Below the pieces are notes generated by a model. The model saw only the letters and a list, made by a program, of their open reading frames with translations. It made no database searches and was not told the origin of the DNA. Made by a program: the position numbers and the translations under genes. From Meghimatium bilineatum (taxonomy: Eukaryota > Mollusca > Gastropoda > Stylommatophora > Philomycidae): DNA of 64,000 nt. The stretch lies in the NCBI GenBank assembly GCA_034231615.1, contig CM067311.1, forward strand, positions 10,371,212 through 10,435,211, in the 5' to 3' direction. Of this stretch, positions 25,701-40,000 are shown in pieces; within the stretch, counting starts at the first letter, position 1; each line of letters starts with the position of its first letter.

Positions 25701-27979
25701 TTTGTTAATCCATCAAAAGCATCGATAACATGATTTTCACTAAATAATCACATAGTAAATATGTCCACATCATCGGTTACCGTGAGAGAGGATGTCCTTG
25801 AGAGAACCAGCACAATGAAGTACTGGGGGTTATGTTGGACTGCAGTCTGAATGTCAAAGATCATGTTGGCCACATCCTTGTAAAGGCTTATAAAAGGTCT
25901 TGTGGCGATGAAAGTTATGGCTGCTGCTCAGTGTGAACAGAAGCTGCTATTTCTGCTGTATCAGGGATTAGTAGTGGTGGTAGAGTACGTACTGGCGATT
26001 CTGACACTGAGTCAGAAAGAAAGATTGTGGCAACGCGAATCATTTTGGGGTGTACAAGAGATACATCGGCATGGGCTATGCGATACTTACTTTATTGATC
26101 TACTGCAAAGAATACAAACATGCAGGGCATGGGACTACATACAAATCACTGCTGATAAAGAGCACCCTTTACACCCTGAAATTCTCAAAGTGAAAGGCAG
26201 TCGACTTAAGAGAGAAAAGTCGTGGATGGGGCACGCTGAGGATATTATACAGAGTGTGTGCAGGTTGGAGGATATGCTACCTGATGCGGAATGAAATTGA
26301 GCACCCTTGGAGTGTCTGACAGCCTTCAAAGTAATAATAATAAACATTTCTTCTTCTTCAGTGTTCATTTCAAACTTATGCTAGCAGGATTAGTCTAGAG
26401 AACAGAGATCGTTCTGTCATAGTTTACAATTTAGCTGAGATATCTGTACCTTTTGACCTGACATGTCCAACTTCAGGACAGCTTTTAGGTCACTGATCCA
26501 TGGATGAGGCCAGGACTGTGTGGTAGATTTTCTCAGTATGATGCAATTCTTTGAATTGCCGCCCCCTTAAATAGTTTTTCTTTGAAATCATCATCATTAA
26601 GTGTCGTCTCCTCAACGAAGGTTGACTGCAACGTATCTCCAACATCTCCTGTCTTGGTGGTGCACTCTGCTAGACTGTAACCTGTCCATTGTGTGATGTT
26701 ATTATCCCACTTGTATCTCTGCCTACCTCTTGCTCGCTTCCCTTTGACTTTACCCTCAAGTAAGGTCTTCAATAAGGTGTCATGTCTTTTAATGTGTCCA
26801 AAGTATTTTATTTGCCTGATATTTATTTCTCTTAGTAGTTCTTTCTTCACATTAAGTGTTGTTAGTATCTCTTTATTTGTTTTCTTCTCTTTCCATGATG
26901 TTCTCTCCATTCTTCTATATACCCACATCTCAAAGGCATCAATTTTGTCTTCTAATTGTTTATTTAGTGTCCATGTTTCTGAGCCATACATTAATATAGA
27001 GTAGATGTAGCATTTTATCATTCTCATTTTTAACTTGTTTGTAATTTGTTTAGATATTAATAATTTCCTCATGTCATTGAAGGTACTTTTAGCCATTCCT
27101 ATTCTCCTTTTAACTTCTGTTTCACATCTGCCATCATTTGTGACTATGTGTCCAAGATATTGATACTGTTTTACTTGTTGTAGTTTCTCTCCATGTATGT
27201 TTATGTTTACCTCCTGTTCTTCTGTGTCTTTGCTGATTATCATGGTTTTTATTTTTTGGAGATTTATATCCAGTCCATATTCATTACTTGATTTATAGAC
27301 TTGATCTATTAATCTATGTATTCTTTGAAATACTGTCCCTTAAATGTATTTTGATTAGTGTCGTCTGATGTGTCTGCCTCTGTGTCATAGCACAGCACAG
27401 CCCTGGATGAGGCAGTGAACTCCACTTATAAATATCTTTAGTCTCCTCTTATGACATGTATGGAAGCTCACAGTATTGTTATTCTTTTCTCCTCTTTCAG
27501 ACCCTGGAAAAATACTGCAATGCTATATTTACTGAAACAGTTTTTTAAACTTTACGACCCTAAGGGAGTCCGGATCTGCCAACGAAACCAAGCTGTAGCC
27601 CTTGACACAACACATTCCATTCTCTGGACTGCTTCCTGCTAATATCCAGCAGCTCAAGAACAAACACAGAAGTCTTACAGTACTTTCTGTGGTATATCTT
27701 CTTCTTCTTCTGCGTTCGTTCTCAAACTCCTGCAGATTAGCTGGATGTAGTCCGGAGAACGGAATGCGTTGTGTCATGGTTCACAGCATTGCTTTAATAT
27801 CTGCGCTTTTTGGCCTGACACATCTGACTTCAGCATGGCTTTGGGTCACTGACCCTATATGGGATGGGACAGCCAACTCCATCCCATAACCTTAGTTGCC
27901 TTTTACGACATGCGTGGAAGGTAAACAGTGTTGCTATTCTTTGTTCCCCTTTCGGGCCCGTCAACACACGGGCGTCTGT

Positions 27980-28021
<42 letters not shown>

Positions 28022-31000
28022 CATTTTCCATAGTAGTCCACCATGAAGTATTACATATAAAAAAATCTATTATTATTTTATTATTTATTAATGTATTATT
28101 AACATAACAATAGATCACATTTACCAACTGGTTTTAAATAAATGCCAAAGCTAAAAGCAATGATGATGATGTTCCTCCTTCGCAAGCGAAGAGGAGCATG
28201 GGCATGAAAAAAAAAACAATACATGCGATGAACAAATAAATAATAATAAATAAAAATGTATTATTATTATAAAAGCAATGATATACCTTTCAGCTGACAC
28301 TGACTCTTGCAGCATGATATCTCTGAAGCTGGCTGGACTTGTAGACAAAATTGATGAAGTTAGAGAACTGGGGGATGGGCTCCTGGGGATCACTTCAGCT
28401 GTATGTTCAGTTCTGAAATGATGAAGTTGTAGCACATGTTCCTTCAAATACACTGAAATAAATGCTTATAATAGAACATAGTAGTGAGTATCAGAGATGG
28501 GTTGATATAGTTAGTGATGGTGGTTAAAAAATATTTACAGTAACTGGGAATTGAACCGTAGGTCCCACCAAATATGGATGTGTCGGGTCATTGGCGCAAA
28601 TAAAACGACAACACAACGCATTTCCATTCTCGGGACTACATTCTGCTGGAAATCTAGTAGGACCATGGTCCTGATAACGAGGGAGATCCAACGGGAGTTT
28701 GAGAATGAACACTGAAGAAGAAGATACTTAGGTCACTGGAGTAGGAAGCCAGTGCGCTAAAAACTGAGAGCCCCCAGCTATTTTTTTTTTACATAATGAG
28801 TAGCAGAACAAGTATAGAATAGGGAAAATGATGCTCTCTTGGTAAATTAAGTTTTTTCCTTTTCTCTTAGTCCCAGCTAGAGCATAAAGTATCCATAAAC
28901 TTCTTATATTCAGATACGACTTAAGCAAGCCAGTTTATTATTTTTGATTTCCAGATGTTTGTGAGGTGGTTGAATGCATTTGATGCCAATGCAATTCTGG
29001 TAGCAAATTCTGTACTTGTATCTCCATCTTGTGTAATTTTGTGCTATAAATAGGAAAAGTTATCAATTGTTTGGATTGTTTCTCCATTGAGAGTGATTTT
29101 AAAATTACAGTTGGTGAAGTTCATTATCTTAGTCTGGGAAATGTTGACTTGACGGCAAATTTCTTCTGAAAGATGACAGTCAATTAAACATATCTTGTAC
29201 CGTAATAGCAGATAAAGCTTAATAACGTTGGTGAAGTTCATTATCTCAGTCTGAGAAGTGTTGACTTGAAGGCAAATTTATTCTGAAAGACAACAAAGTC
29301 AATTCAACATATTTTGTGCTGTAATAGGAGCTAACACAAAACTCAAAATCTTCAGCTCTTGCATGGTTCCAACATTGACATATGGATGCGAAAGTTCGAA
29401 AGCAACATCAAACCTAGGACAAAGACTAAACACCTTTGAAAACAAGTGTCTTAGATGACTATTGAACATCCATTGGTCAGACTTTAACACTTTCCTGGCC
29501 AATTTCGACGATAGTCGATTTTCCGTTACAGAACCTTGCAGACCAATTTCGACACTAGTCGAAGTGCTATGATAGATCAGAAAAATGGGAATACCCATTG
29601 CAATAATATTACTAAAAATAGTATTTCCAGGAAATTATGTTGTGGAAAAATGGTGGCACGTCTGGAACACAGATATAGACATCGTAGATGAGTTTTTATC
29701 AAGAGATATCGGAGATTTCGAAGGTAATATTGTATGATATATATAAATTAATGTAAATCTAGGCCTAGCATTATGATAAGTAGCCTTGTGCGCTTGAAAT
29801 AACTCTGGAGCTTTCAAATTCATTTAGAAAGTGCAAACAGTGGTTATAACACATAGAAAGTTTCAAGGCTCGCTCAAGCTAGATCGATTTTATACGGATT
29901 CTTAAAGACGCCGATGTCGATGTATACAATTTTGCTTACACCCTCAGTAATGGCGGATAAGTACGTTCTGGATTGCTGGTGAGCAAAGTGTTAAATCAAA
30001 CACAGTCGTGAAGCAAGAAGCAAAACAAGAATATGTATCCACCTCTATTAGAAGACATCGCTGGAATTACATCAGACATGCGCTGCAAATGGATACCAAA
30101 ATACCCCGTCAAGCTTTGATGTGGTCACCAAGGGGCAATTGAAAATGAGGAAGACCAAGAGAAACTCTACGTAGAACTATTACAAGAGAGTGTTTCATCA
30201 TCGGTATCAGAAACAATGAAGACCTAAAGCAAATTGCAATGAAACGCGAGACATGAAAATCTATGACATCTGCCCTATGTGCCGGCTTTTGGCTTAGAGG
30301 AATAATTAACTAACTAACTAAAAGGAGTTAAAGCATAATATCAAGTCATCTGTAAAATCAAGATTACTAAGAGTTCCATCTTCTGTTCATTTTATACCAA
30401 ACTGTTCATTTTGGGCATAATTTTTTGTTCTAATAATTTCTTACTATTCCACTGATTGTCCAAGACTCACATCAGAACTAATACTGTATAACTCTTTAGC
30501 CTCAATTGACAGATATATTACACGATCTATTGGTAGTAGTAATATTCAGAAACCTTTTATTATTGCCAGTCCATGCCAATGTTTGGTAGCTAGACGTCCA
30601 TCTCGGAATGTCTTCAGGTTGAGTAGGTACAACAACTGGAGTGATATGGCCAGCAGATTTCATTGCTCGCCACTTAATCTGTTTTGTTTTCTCCATTACA
30701 GATGTCAATTTCTGGTTGAGAAGTGTAAGGGATAATAATTAGATTGAACTTACATAACATCTGCAACTTGATGACAAATACAGAAGAGATAATCTAGCTG
30801 AAACTTAACCGTAGGCATGCTGTTTCCAATTACGCAATTTCTTTTCTGCTGCTGAATTAGTTTTTGGAAATGTTGCGCAATCGTCGGTGGCTGTTTTGAA
30901 TACGCGATAACCTTTTTTGTTGTTACAGATATTTAAATCATATTTGCACATATAAAAAAAGAATTAAATTATACATATATTGGTGTAAGTTTTGTTTGTG

Positions 31001-34000
31001 TGTGTGTGTGTGATACGAAACGTGTGAGAAAGTGATAAAGACAGATTTAGACCTATCTAGATCTAGGCCTACCGTATTTTTGATCAATTGAAAACTGTTA
31101 AATATTATATATTTTACATAGTGAGAACCTTGTGGTCCATTTTAATTAAACAAATTGAAGTACTTACCTCTCAAGATTTCCACATTGAATTCGGAATAAA
31201 TAATAATTTCACTGAATATACGATGATAGAAAAGTATAATAAACTCGATTCACTGTCATATCGCTTCGCCGCAAAGCCGATGCTTAAAGATTGCTTGGAT
31301 TTCCATTTTATAATCAAACACTTTCGTCTATTGCCATTTTGACAATAGAAATGGGAAGTTAGATAAATTCTCTTTTCAATGTTGTCAAAACATTCTGTCA
31401 AAAAATTACAGATCTCGATTTTTTTCGCTCTGTTTCAGGTTTAGTGAACCGGGTGGTGGATTTCGTCTTCCGAATTCAAGACATGACACAATTCCAGCGG
31501 AATGCACCGCAAGAATTGTAAACACAGCGTGCTAAAGGGTAATAGTTATCGAACTCAAGATCAGTGGCTGAGTGACCAGAGTGTCAGTTTTCCTAAATGC
31601 AAGTTGAACCCTTGCAAATTATAGGTACAGTACAAATAGACGCCACCATAATTTTAATTATTTCCCTTGTATATATTTGTCTAAAATTTCATGTAAAACA
31701 CAACTATCCTAACCCTAACTCAAACATACGAGGCGTGTTCAAATGAAAACGGGACTTGTGGATTTATTTTAAAAGTATCATACGCAATTTAATATTTTCA
31801 ACGGAATTGAACAAAGCAACCACTTGTGAATAAGAATGCACCTGGGTTCATCAGAAAAAATCTCCGTATGCATTTAGGCAAGCATCCCACTGTTTAGGTA
31901 GACGTCGAATGCCGTCCGAGAAAAAGTTGCGTGGCTGTTCTCTGAACCATGTGGTCACCGCTGTCTTCACGTCTGCGTCGCTGTTGAATCGCTGTCCCTT
32001 TAGTGCTTTCTTCAACGGTCCGAACAAATGGAAATCACACGGGGATAAATCGGGACTATAGGCTGGGTGATGAAGAACTTCCCAATTCTTCTTTGCCAAT
32101 GTTTCCTGCACAATTTTTGCGACGTGCGGACGAGCGTGCTTGAGAAAGTCTGCCTTGTCGCTTAGCCTTGATGGTCAGTCAGTACTGCTTTATCAAGCAC
32201 GGCTATGGCTTCTTCTGTTGCAACAATATGCGCCTGACCTGGCCGTGCAAGATCTGCCGTTAACTCACGTCCGTCTTTAAACATACGCACCCACTCCATC
32301 ACTCTGGTCCTCGACAAACATTTGTCACCATATGCTGCCTTCATTCTCCGATGAATGTCTACTGCTTGACATCCTTCAAATGAAAGAAACTGGATCACAG
32401 CACGCTGATTCACTTTGGACGGGTTCGGAATCACACCCGCCATATTGTTAACAGTCTTCTGCAGCACATATGCATGCTGGGAAGATGAACACGTGACCGT
32501 ATGTAAATTATTGGATACTCATTACTAGTGCAAAATGTCATCAATATCAGTGCGCTCTATCACGCGTGGTGTAACAAGTCCCGTTTTCATTTGAACACGC
32601 CTCGTAGATTAATATTTAAATTATTAATTGATGAACATGAAATATCCAAAATAGAAAAGGGAAATAACTTGACTATGTGGTGGCGTTTACTTGAACTGTA
32701 CCAAATTAGATTTGTTACAGATGTGTAATTGTGTCATGTTTCACTGTTGGAAATCATGTTTATGTTTAAAACAGTTTCTTATCCCCTGTTGTTGTTTATT
32801 GAATTTCTTTTTGGCTTTAATTTTTAATGTGATAGGGTAGTAACTCACACACCCAGCCCTCCTTAGTTATTTCTTATGACATATATGCTTACACAAGCAA
32901 ACACAAAACTATAATATCACCTTTTCATCTTCCTCAGTTTGTTTGTGAATCTCTTCCACAATAGCTGAGAAGCTGTCTTCTGACTTTCCACTCCTATCTG
33001 AGCTCATGGACAAAGTACGTTCCCTATCTACTGCCATACCATCTGCACCTCTAGCACCTGGTTCTGGAGTCTTCTCTGAAGATTCACTAACACTTGATTT
33101 CCTGGGCTTATTCCTTTTGCGTTGCTGTTTGCCCTTTCTAGCAGTGCCATATTCAATATGCTGCTGATGGTTCCCTGTGTCAAGACTCTCAAACTCTGCT
33201 ACCAGATCGTCAATGTATGACTGAGAAGGGTTCTCAGTATCTGGAGTAATTACTCGGTAAGCCATGCTTGGAATCTGAAATACATCATTTTATTGACTGT
33301 AGCAACATTACGTTAATTTTAGATTTTAAATGTTAAAATTATAAAATCTTTATACAGCAATGCTAACATTTACAATCAAATCAACTGAACAATCTTAATG
33401 AAATCAAATAGATAATCTTAATCAAATCAACCAGATAATTTTAAATGAACTGGATAATCTTAATCAAATCAACTGGATAATCAGTCTGAAGAATAAGGAT
33501 AACATTTTGTTGCAAATATTTTTAAAAAAGGTAATAAATGTAACAATTTACAATTTCTTTCAGTATTCATAAATACAAAAACATATATTCTCCTTCCTTA
33601 TATTGGCACCAACATGAGCTCAGTAATACTGCAATATTTTGGACTTTGGGGAGCAAGGATCCATAAATTGACATAGTCTACTGCAAAAGTTGGCAACCTG
33701 GAAGCACTGTTGATTTACTGGCATCTACTTTAAAGTTCTCACATTGTGAGGTGAGGTTTCGATAACTACACTATAACCTTCTGTCTGGTGTATTGCCAAT
33801 CATTTCTGATCTTGATATTTCCTCATGCTACAATGTCAAGCATTTTTCTCTTGCCTTGCCCCTCTTTTTTCTTCATCTTCTTGTTGTCAAAATGAGCTCC
33901 ACTTCTCATGACATGTTCAAAAAATGTGGACTGTCATATCTTGATTTGTGTGAGATGTTAAAGTATACACAAGAAACATACACATAATTCTCTTTCAAAT

Positions 34001-37000
34001 TTCTAAATTCCTTAAAACGTATACAAAAACGAACTTAAGTATCTTGTTAATACTTACTAGGGCTCTATAGTAAACATTTAGCTCATCCAGTGTTAATACT
34101 TACTAGGGCTCTATAGTAAACACTTAGCTCATCCAGTGTTAATACTTACTAGGGCTCTATAGTAAACACTTAGCTCATCCAGTGTTAATACTTACTAGGG
34201 CTCTATAGTAAACACTTAGCGTATCCAGTGTTAATACTTACTAGGGCTCTATAGTAAACACTTAGCTCATCCAGTGTTAATACTTACTAGGGCTCTATAG
34301 TAAACACTTAGCTCATCCAGTGTTAATACTTACTAGGGCTCTATAGTAAACACTTAGCTCATCCAGTGTCTCTTGACTTAACATATCCAAGAATCTGTAA
34401 CACATTGAGTAAGTATGATCATGCAGAATCTGTTATCAACTACAGACATAAGCAAATGATGGGACAGGAAGACAAACAGTCACTGCTCAAGATGCACAGC
34501 TACTACATATAGCTTTCACTGCCACAATATCTTTGTTGCAGAACTTATCATTTGGTCAATATGTTTAAAAGATAACCTTTCATGCTGAAGTCGGATGTGT
34601 AATACCGAAAGGTGCAGACATTGCAGCTAGGCTGTAAACTATGACAACGCATTCTGCTCTCAAGACTACATCCTGCTAATCTGGAGGACTTTGAGAACGA
34701 ATGAGGAAGAAGATAAAATTTCACCAAAGGTTATTCATCTTCCTTCATTCTCCTGGATTGTGTTTATATCTGCAAGTTTGTCTTCTCTATCAATTTGACT
34801 GTTTTTCAAAACTCATTCAGAAATCCATTGAGTTGTTTTTCTAGTGTTGTTAACAAGGCTTGTATATTTTGTTTTAGCATTTCATTATTCAAGATATTCT
34901 TAAGTATAGGGTAGCCTGGGGTAAAGTTACATGGGGCAAAACATCGCAGTGGGTTTTTCCCAGATCAATGGGGATTCCGGTCAACACACATGACTAAGAC
35001 AGACGCAAAAATTGCAATCTTTGACACAAGTCAATTGTCAACAATGTTAAGTAATATTTCTTCACTATGTTTGATCTATTTGTTTTTGGCAAATTCTCAC
35101 ACTCTTCCTGCTGTTATCATTAATATCGTGAATTTTTAAAATGTTTAAACTGAAATATATGTTGTGTTGTTAAGTAATTAAGCATATTATCTTGTCAGGC
35201 TATTTTGTTTTTTCATCGAAATTTATGATAGTTGCTAACAATGTGATTTTGGGGTAAAGTATCGCATTCAAAATGTATGAAAAAAATGCTGTTCCCATGA
35301 GAAAGTTTCAGATGCTGATCCCATGAGAAAGTTTCCGATGCTGATCTAAAGCTGGGAGAGATTGATATATATGTTTATAATGATCATCCAACCTTACAAA
35401 GACATTATTACCTTTAAGCCGGAACTTGCAAACTATTTTTATCCAAACTTTTCTTTTCAGATTAGTTACGAAACTAGGTCTATCTATTTATTCTATCTAT
35501 TCCTAGCACACATTTACACATTACCTGTGTGATAGGCCTGTCACAGTGGCGATGTCCCTCAATTTTATATTGGGTTGTATCAACTTTTTGCCTGTGTCAC
35601 TTTGCCCCCTAAAATGGCGCAAAGTGATTTTTTTGTATACATGTTCTTGATTAGAAAAATGGCCTCACAGCACGTGGGGCATTCCCATTATTGCTCCGCC
35701 CTCTATTCCATCAGCCATTCGACTTGATGGTGTTTCGAGGAGTCCAATGCCGCTGAAACAGACGTCGACATCAGGGCACAACTCTGGCCCTTGCGACATG
35801 TTTATTTGTTGTTCCACCCACTTTCGCTGTGCCCGTAATTAATTCAAGCATGTCGGCCTTTCGGAACAGCATGGTAACCGTTATCGAAGGTTACGACTAC
35901 GGGATTGTATAGATGAAATGCCATGAAGCTTCTATAAGAAGATAACCTCAATATAAAGGCATGTCATCTACTAAGGTTTTCTGTTGCATGGTTGGTTTGT
36001 CTAGTGGGGCATTGGTGAGACCCACAGACACAACCACAGATTACATGTTCATAAACAACCACAGATTACATGTTCATAAATTCTCAATCTAATTTCTACA
36101 TGTAACTGTATGTTGTCAATAACCTCACTAATGTAAGATGGATGGATAAGCTATACACTGATGGCAGTTTCGTCTCTCACAGAGACTTTAAGCCATACAC
36201 TGATGGCAGTTTCGTCTCTCACAGAGACTTTAAGCCATACACTGATGGCAGTTTCGTCTCTCACAGAGACTTTAAGTCTAGGTGTCAGAATACACTAAAA
36301 TATGAAAAGTGCAACTTTTGCTCATGGCGGTCCTATATGCACTTCAGTCTGAGGTACTTGATGACATGGTTGTGTTACCAATCTTGAACCGTTTATACAT
36401 GTTACTGCATAGTGGTTGTGCTCTGTTCAGAATGCACAGAATGACAAATTATTTGGGTTTGTTCATAATTTGATAGCTATCTTCTGTTGATGGTTTTCTG
36501 GTTTCAAATTTGTTTGCTTTGATACCACAGGTATCAAATACCACAACTCATCACGCTGTCCTGCTCATCAAAAACTCATCACACTGTCCTGCTCATCAAA
36601 AACTCATCACACTGTCCTGCCCATTAAAAAAGTCCTATGTGGAAAAGAATTAATGATTAAAATTTTAAAAATTCAATGACAACCACATTAGAAACAAGAA
36701 ACACAAATGGATGAGCAAGATGAATGCAACACTAATAATACTATGAGGTGGTCAAATGGCAACCTGCTGAAGTGTATAAGCAGAGTGAGGTACCAATAAC
36801 AACCTGCTAAAGTGTATAAGCAAGGTGAGGGACAAATGGCAACCTGCTAAAGTGTATAAGCAGAGTGAGGGACAAATGGTATTGGAAATGTAATCTGAAG
36901 CTATATTTAGTACAGTTCATGACAGAATAGGTAGGGTGGTTACATATATATATATATATATATATATAGGTATTGTGATTACTCTACTAACACCATATGT

Positions 37001-40000
37001 TTGTCACAATGTACTTTGTGATATGTCCAAAGAATGTAGACTATCATCTTCTGGTTTGAGTGAGCTGTTCACACAGCACACATAAAGAGACATACACACA
37101 ATTCTCTCTCAAAGCATTCATAATTATGAAAACAACGCTTTCATATTTCCATTATGAACATCTGGAACATAGCTACTCTACCCTAAGCCAATAAAAAGAA
37201 ACACATACAGATATTTGGTTACTTGAGCAATAAAATTTCTAAGAATGCTAGAGCAGTACATTTAAGGGTAACATAAGGCACTAAATATGCCTAGAAATGT
37301 TTATAACTCAATACTCAGAAACTACAGTGAAACTAGGCAAATGGTATAAGAAAAAAACTAGGATGTTTTACCACAATAAAGTATAACAATAAAAGAAATA
37401 ACACCTCTTTCCCCCAATAACATACGAAAAAAAAAGAAAATACAGAAAAATAAATAATTCACTGCAGAAATGTTAGTCAATACTGACCTGAGTTCTATCA
37501 AGGCAGATAGATTGATACAAATAAACTGCTGACAGGAAACCTTCAGCTGCCCAGCATTATAAATGGTGGAGAACTCAAGCAACTCCCCCGCATTCTTGAA
37601 AGCAACTGTTGGAGAATAGTGTTTACTCATTACTCAAGTTCTAATTCAACAATGTAATTATTCAGTATCAGGAACTACCTACTTTTTCTCTGATAGAACA
37701 TAGCGGGGAAGCACTTTTTATCTGTGACCAGAAGCTTCTTATCTATTTGGTCTAGTATAATCCCAAGACAAGATAAAATCACTATACCGTTTTCTTTGAT
37801 AAAGCTTGTATTCCTGATATTTACTATTCTGATGCTGTCACAAATTCATTGGGCCAGACCACAGACTGCCAAAGATACTCCACTCCTCTGTGGTCATCGA
37901 CTGTATAAGGTCATCGACTCTCAAGGTGGTCAAAATAACAAAAACTCATTAAAGACCTCACTGTGGCAAAAACATGTTACATAAACCATGATACATAAAC
38001 CAAACCATGATAAATAATCAATCAATCAATCGATGCGCCGAATGACATAGGTGATCATGTGTCTCCACGACTCTCTGTCTCTTCTGTTGTCAATAAGCTC
38101 GGTTGGTGAATTTGTACAGTGTCACAATACTCGTCTATCTAGCAACTTTTCTCTTTGTTGTCCCCTATCTCTTCTCTCCTTGGTCTTTCCATAGGTTATT
38201 AAGTGTTCAAGGTGTGTTCTTCTTAGCACATGCCCTAGAAACCGTGACTGTCTGCCTTTAATGCTAACTAAACTATGCTATATAAATCATGATACGTAGA
38301 GGTTGTTACAGGAAACAGATGTACAATGTGTTTACCAACAAACAAAAAAATGTGAGAATCTTGCGGAAAAAAATATAGAAATGTATCAGATCAATACAGA
38401 GACAGGTTAGAAAGACACGAGCAGATCAAACATTATCTGTTTGATACATCAAGCAACATCATGGGATGTTAAATCTTTCTAACAACTTTTTGGGAGAGTG
38501 ATCTGGTGCACCAGATGATGGTGCACCTATAGACATGAACATACCCCAAAAACCTAATTTCAATAAGAGAATAACATAATCTCATTTATTTCTTACTTAA
38601 CTCAAACTTCTTAAATATTATTTCTTCTGTGATCAGTTACATGTGCATCCAGTCTGTCTGATATTAGTCATGTATACAGTGTTTTGTTTTGTGTCATAGG
38701 TTCTCCCATAATTTGTTTTTTGTTATAGGTTCTCCCATAATTTTTTTTTGTCATAGGTTCTCCCATAATTTGTTTTTTGTCATAGGTTCTCCAATAATTT
38801 GTTTTGTGTCATAGGTTCTCCAATAATTTGTTTTGTGTCATAGGTTCTCCAATAATTTGTTTTGTATCATATTTTCTCCCATAATTTGTTTTGTGTCATA
38901 GGTTCTCCCATAATTTGTTTTTTGTCATAGGTTCTCCCATAATTTGTTTTGCAGAGATGTGCCTGAGCACACATTGTTTGTTTTACAGCAGTGTTCCACA
39001 ATAACATTATGACTGCTTACAGTATAATTTTTCTACCTAAATGCCCTGTATCAAGCCCAGTGCTACCTTTTCTGGATCAACTGTATATCCGATACTAGTC
39101 AGTACCTGTTATTCGGGGGGACCTACTGCAAGAGATTTGTGTCTGCATTTTGATGCGGCACATTAATTGTATTCTCTGATGAACTCTCAAAGTTTATTCA
39201 CTTATCCATGTCCATAAGCCACTCGTCAGTGTCGTAGAGGTAGCACATTGGGTGTATCAAAAGAGTCTTCCATCAATTTCTATCTTCTGCGATGCAGATT
39301 TATAAGGAAAAGTCTCAACATGCCCAGTCCTTATTGTCTGTCCATGATTTTCTGTGTCCTCTTCTGCTTCTTTTACTGTTCCCAGTAGTATTGTATTTGA
39401 CAAAGGAATCATGTCAGAGCACATGTCCAAACCATACTAATTTTATATTTTTTACTTGCATATATTTTTTCTAATTAACTCTTAAATTTACTTATTTTCA
39501 CCTATTAATTAAAATATTGATTTTTCTCCCTCTTATAGCTGTCATTTACATATTTTAAAATATACATTTTTCCCCCTCTTATAGCTGTCATTTACATATT
39601 TTCTCCAACCAATTCTTTCGTTACTTCTTTTCTGAGATTAACTCTTTCATTACTTCTTATCTCAGACAACTCTTTCATTATTTCTTATCTTTGATTAAAT
39701 CTTTCATTACTTCTATTCTCCGATTAACACTTTCGTTAATTCTTTCTCAGATGAAGTCAGTTAACTCTTTCATGAATTCTTTTCTGAGATTAACTCTTTC
39801 TTACTTCTTTGCTCCAGTTAACTGTTTCATTACTTCTTTTCTCTAGTTAATTCTGTCATTACTCCATCTCTTTGATTAACTAATTTAAAAAAAGAAATTA
39901 TTTTCTCTGATTAACTTTCATGGCTTATTTTTAATGAATTTGATACAATCTTCACTTAATAACAATCTCTTCTCTGACAAAAATAACCATAAACAGGTGG

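Larger units (their letters stand above)
31624..32702. mobile_element. Foldback MITE carrying a mariner insertion
   Basis: The outer arms GGTACAGTACAAATAGACGC and GTGGCGTTTACTTGAACTGTACC, with TTATTTCCCTTGTATATATT and its complement further in, match 12161-12393. A mariner at 31727-32606 sits in its centre. Confidence 0.75.

Noticed and set aside
36142..36387. 81-codon frame with three YTDGSFVSHRDFKP repeats
   Set aside because: A 42-bp tandem repeat inside an intron, out of step with IBTK exon phases and lacking splice sites.
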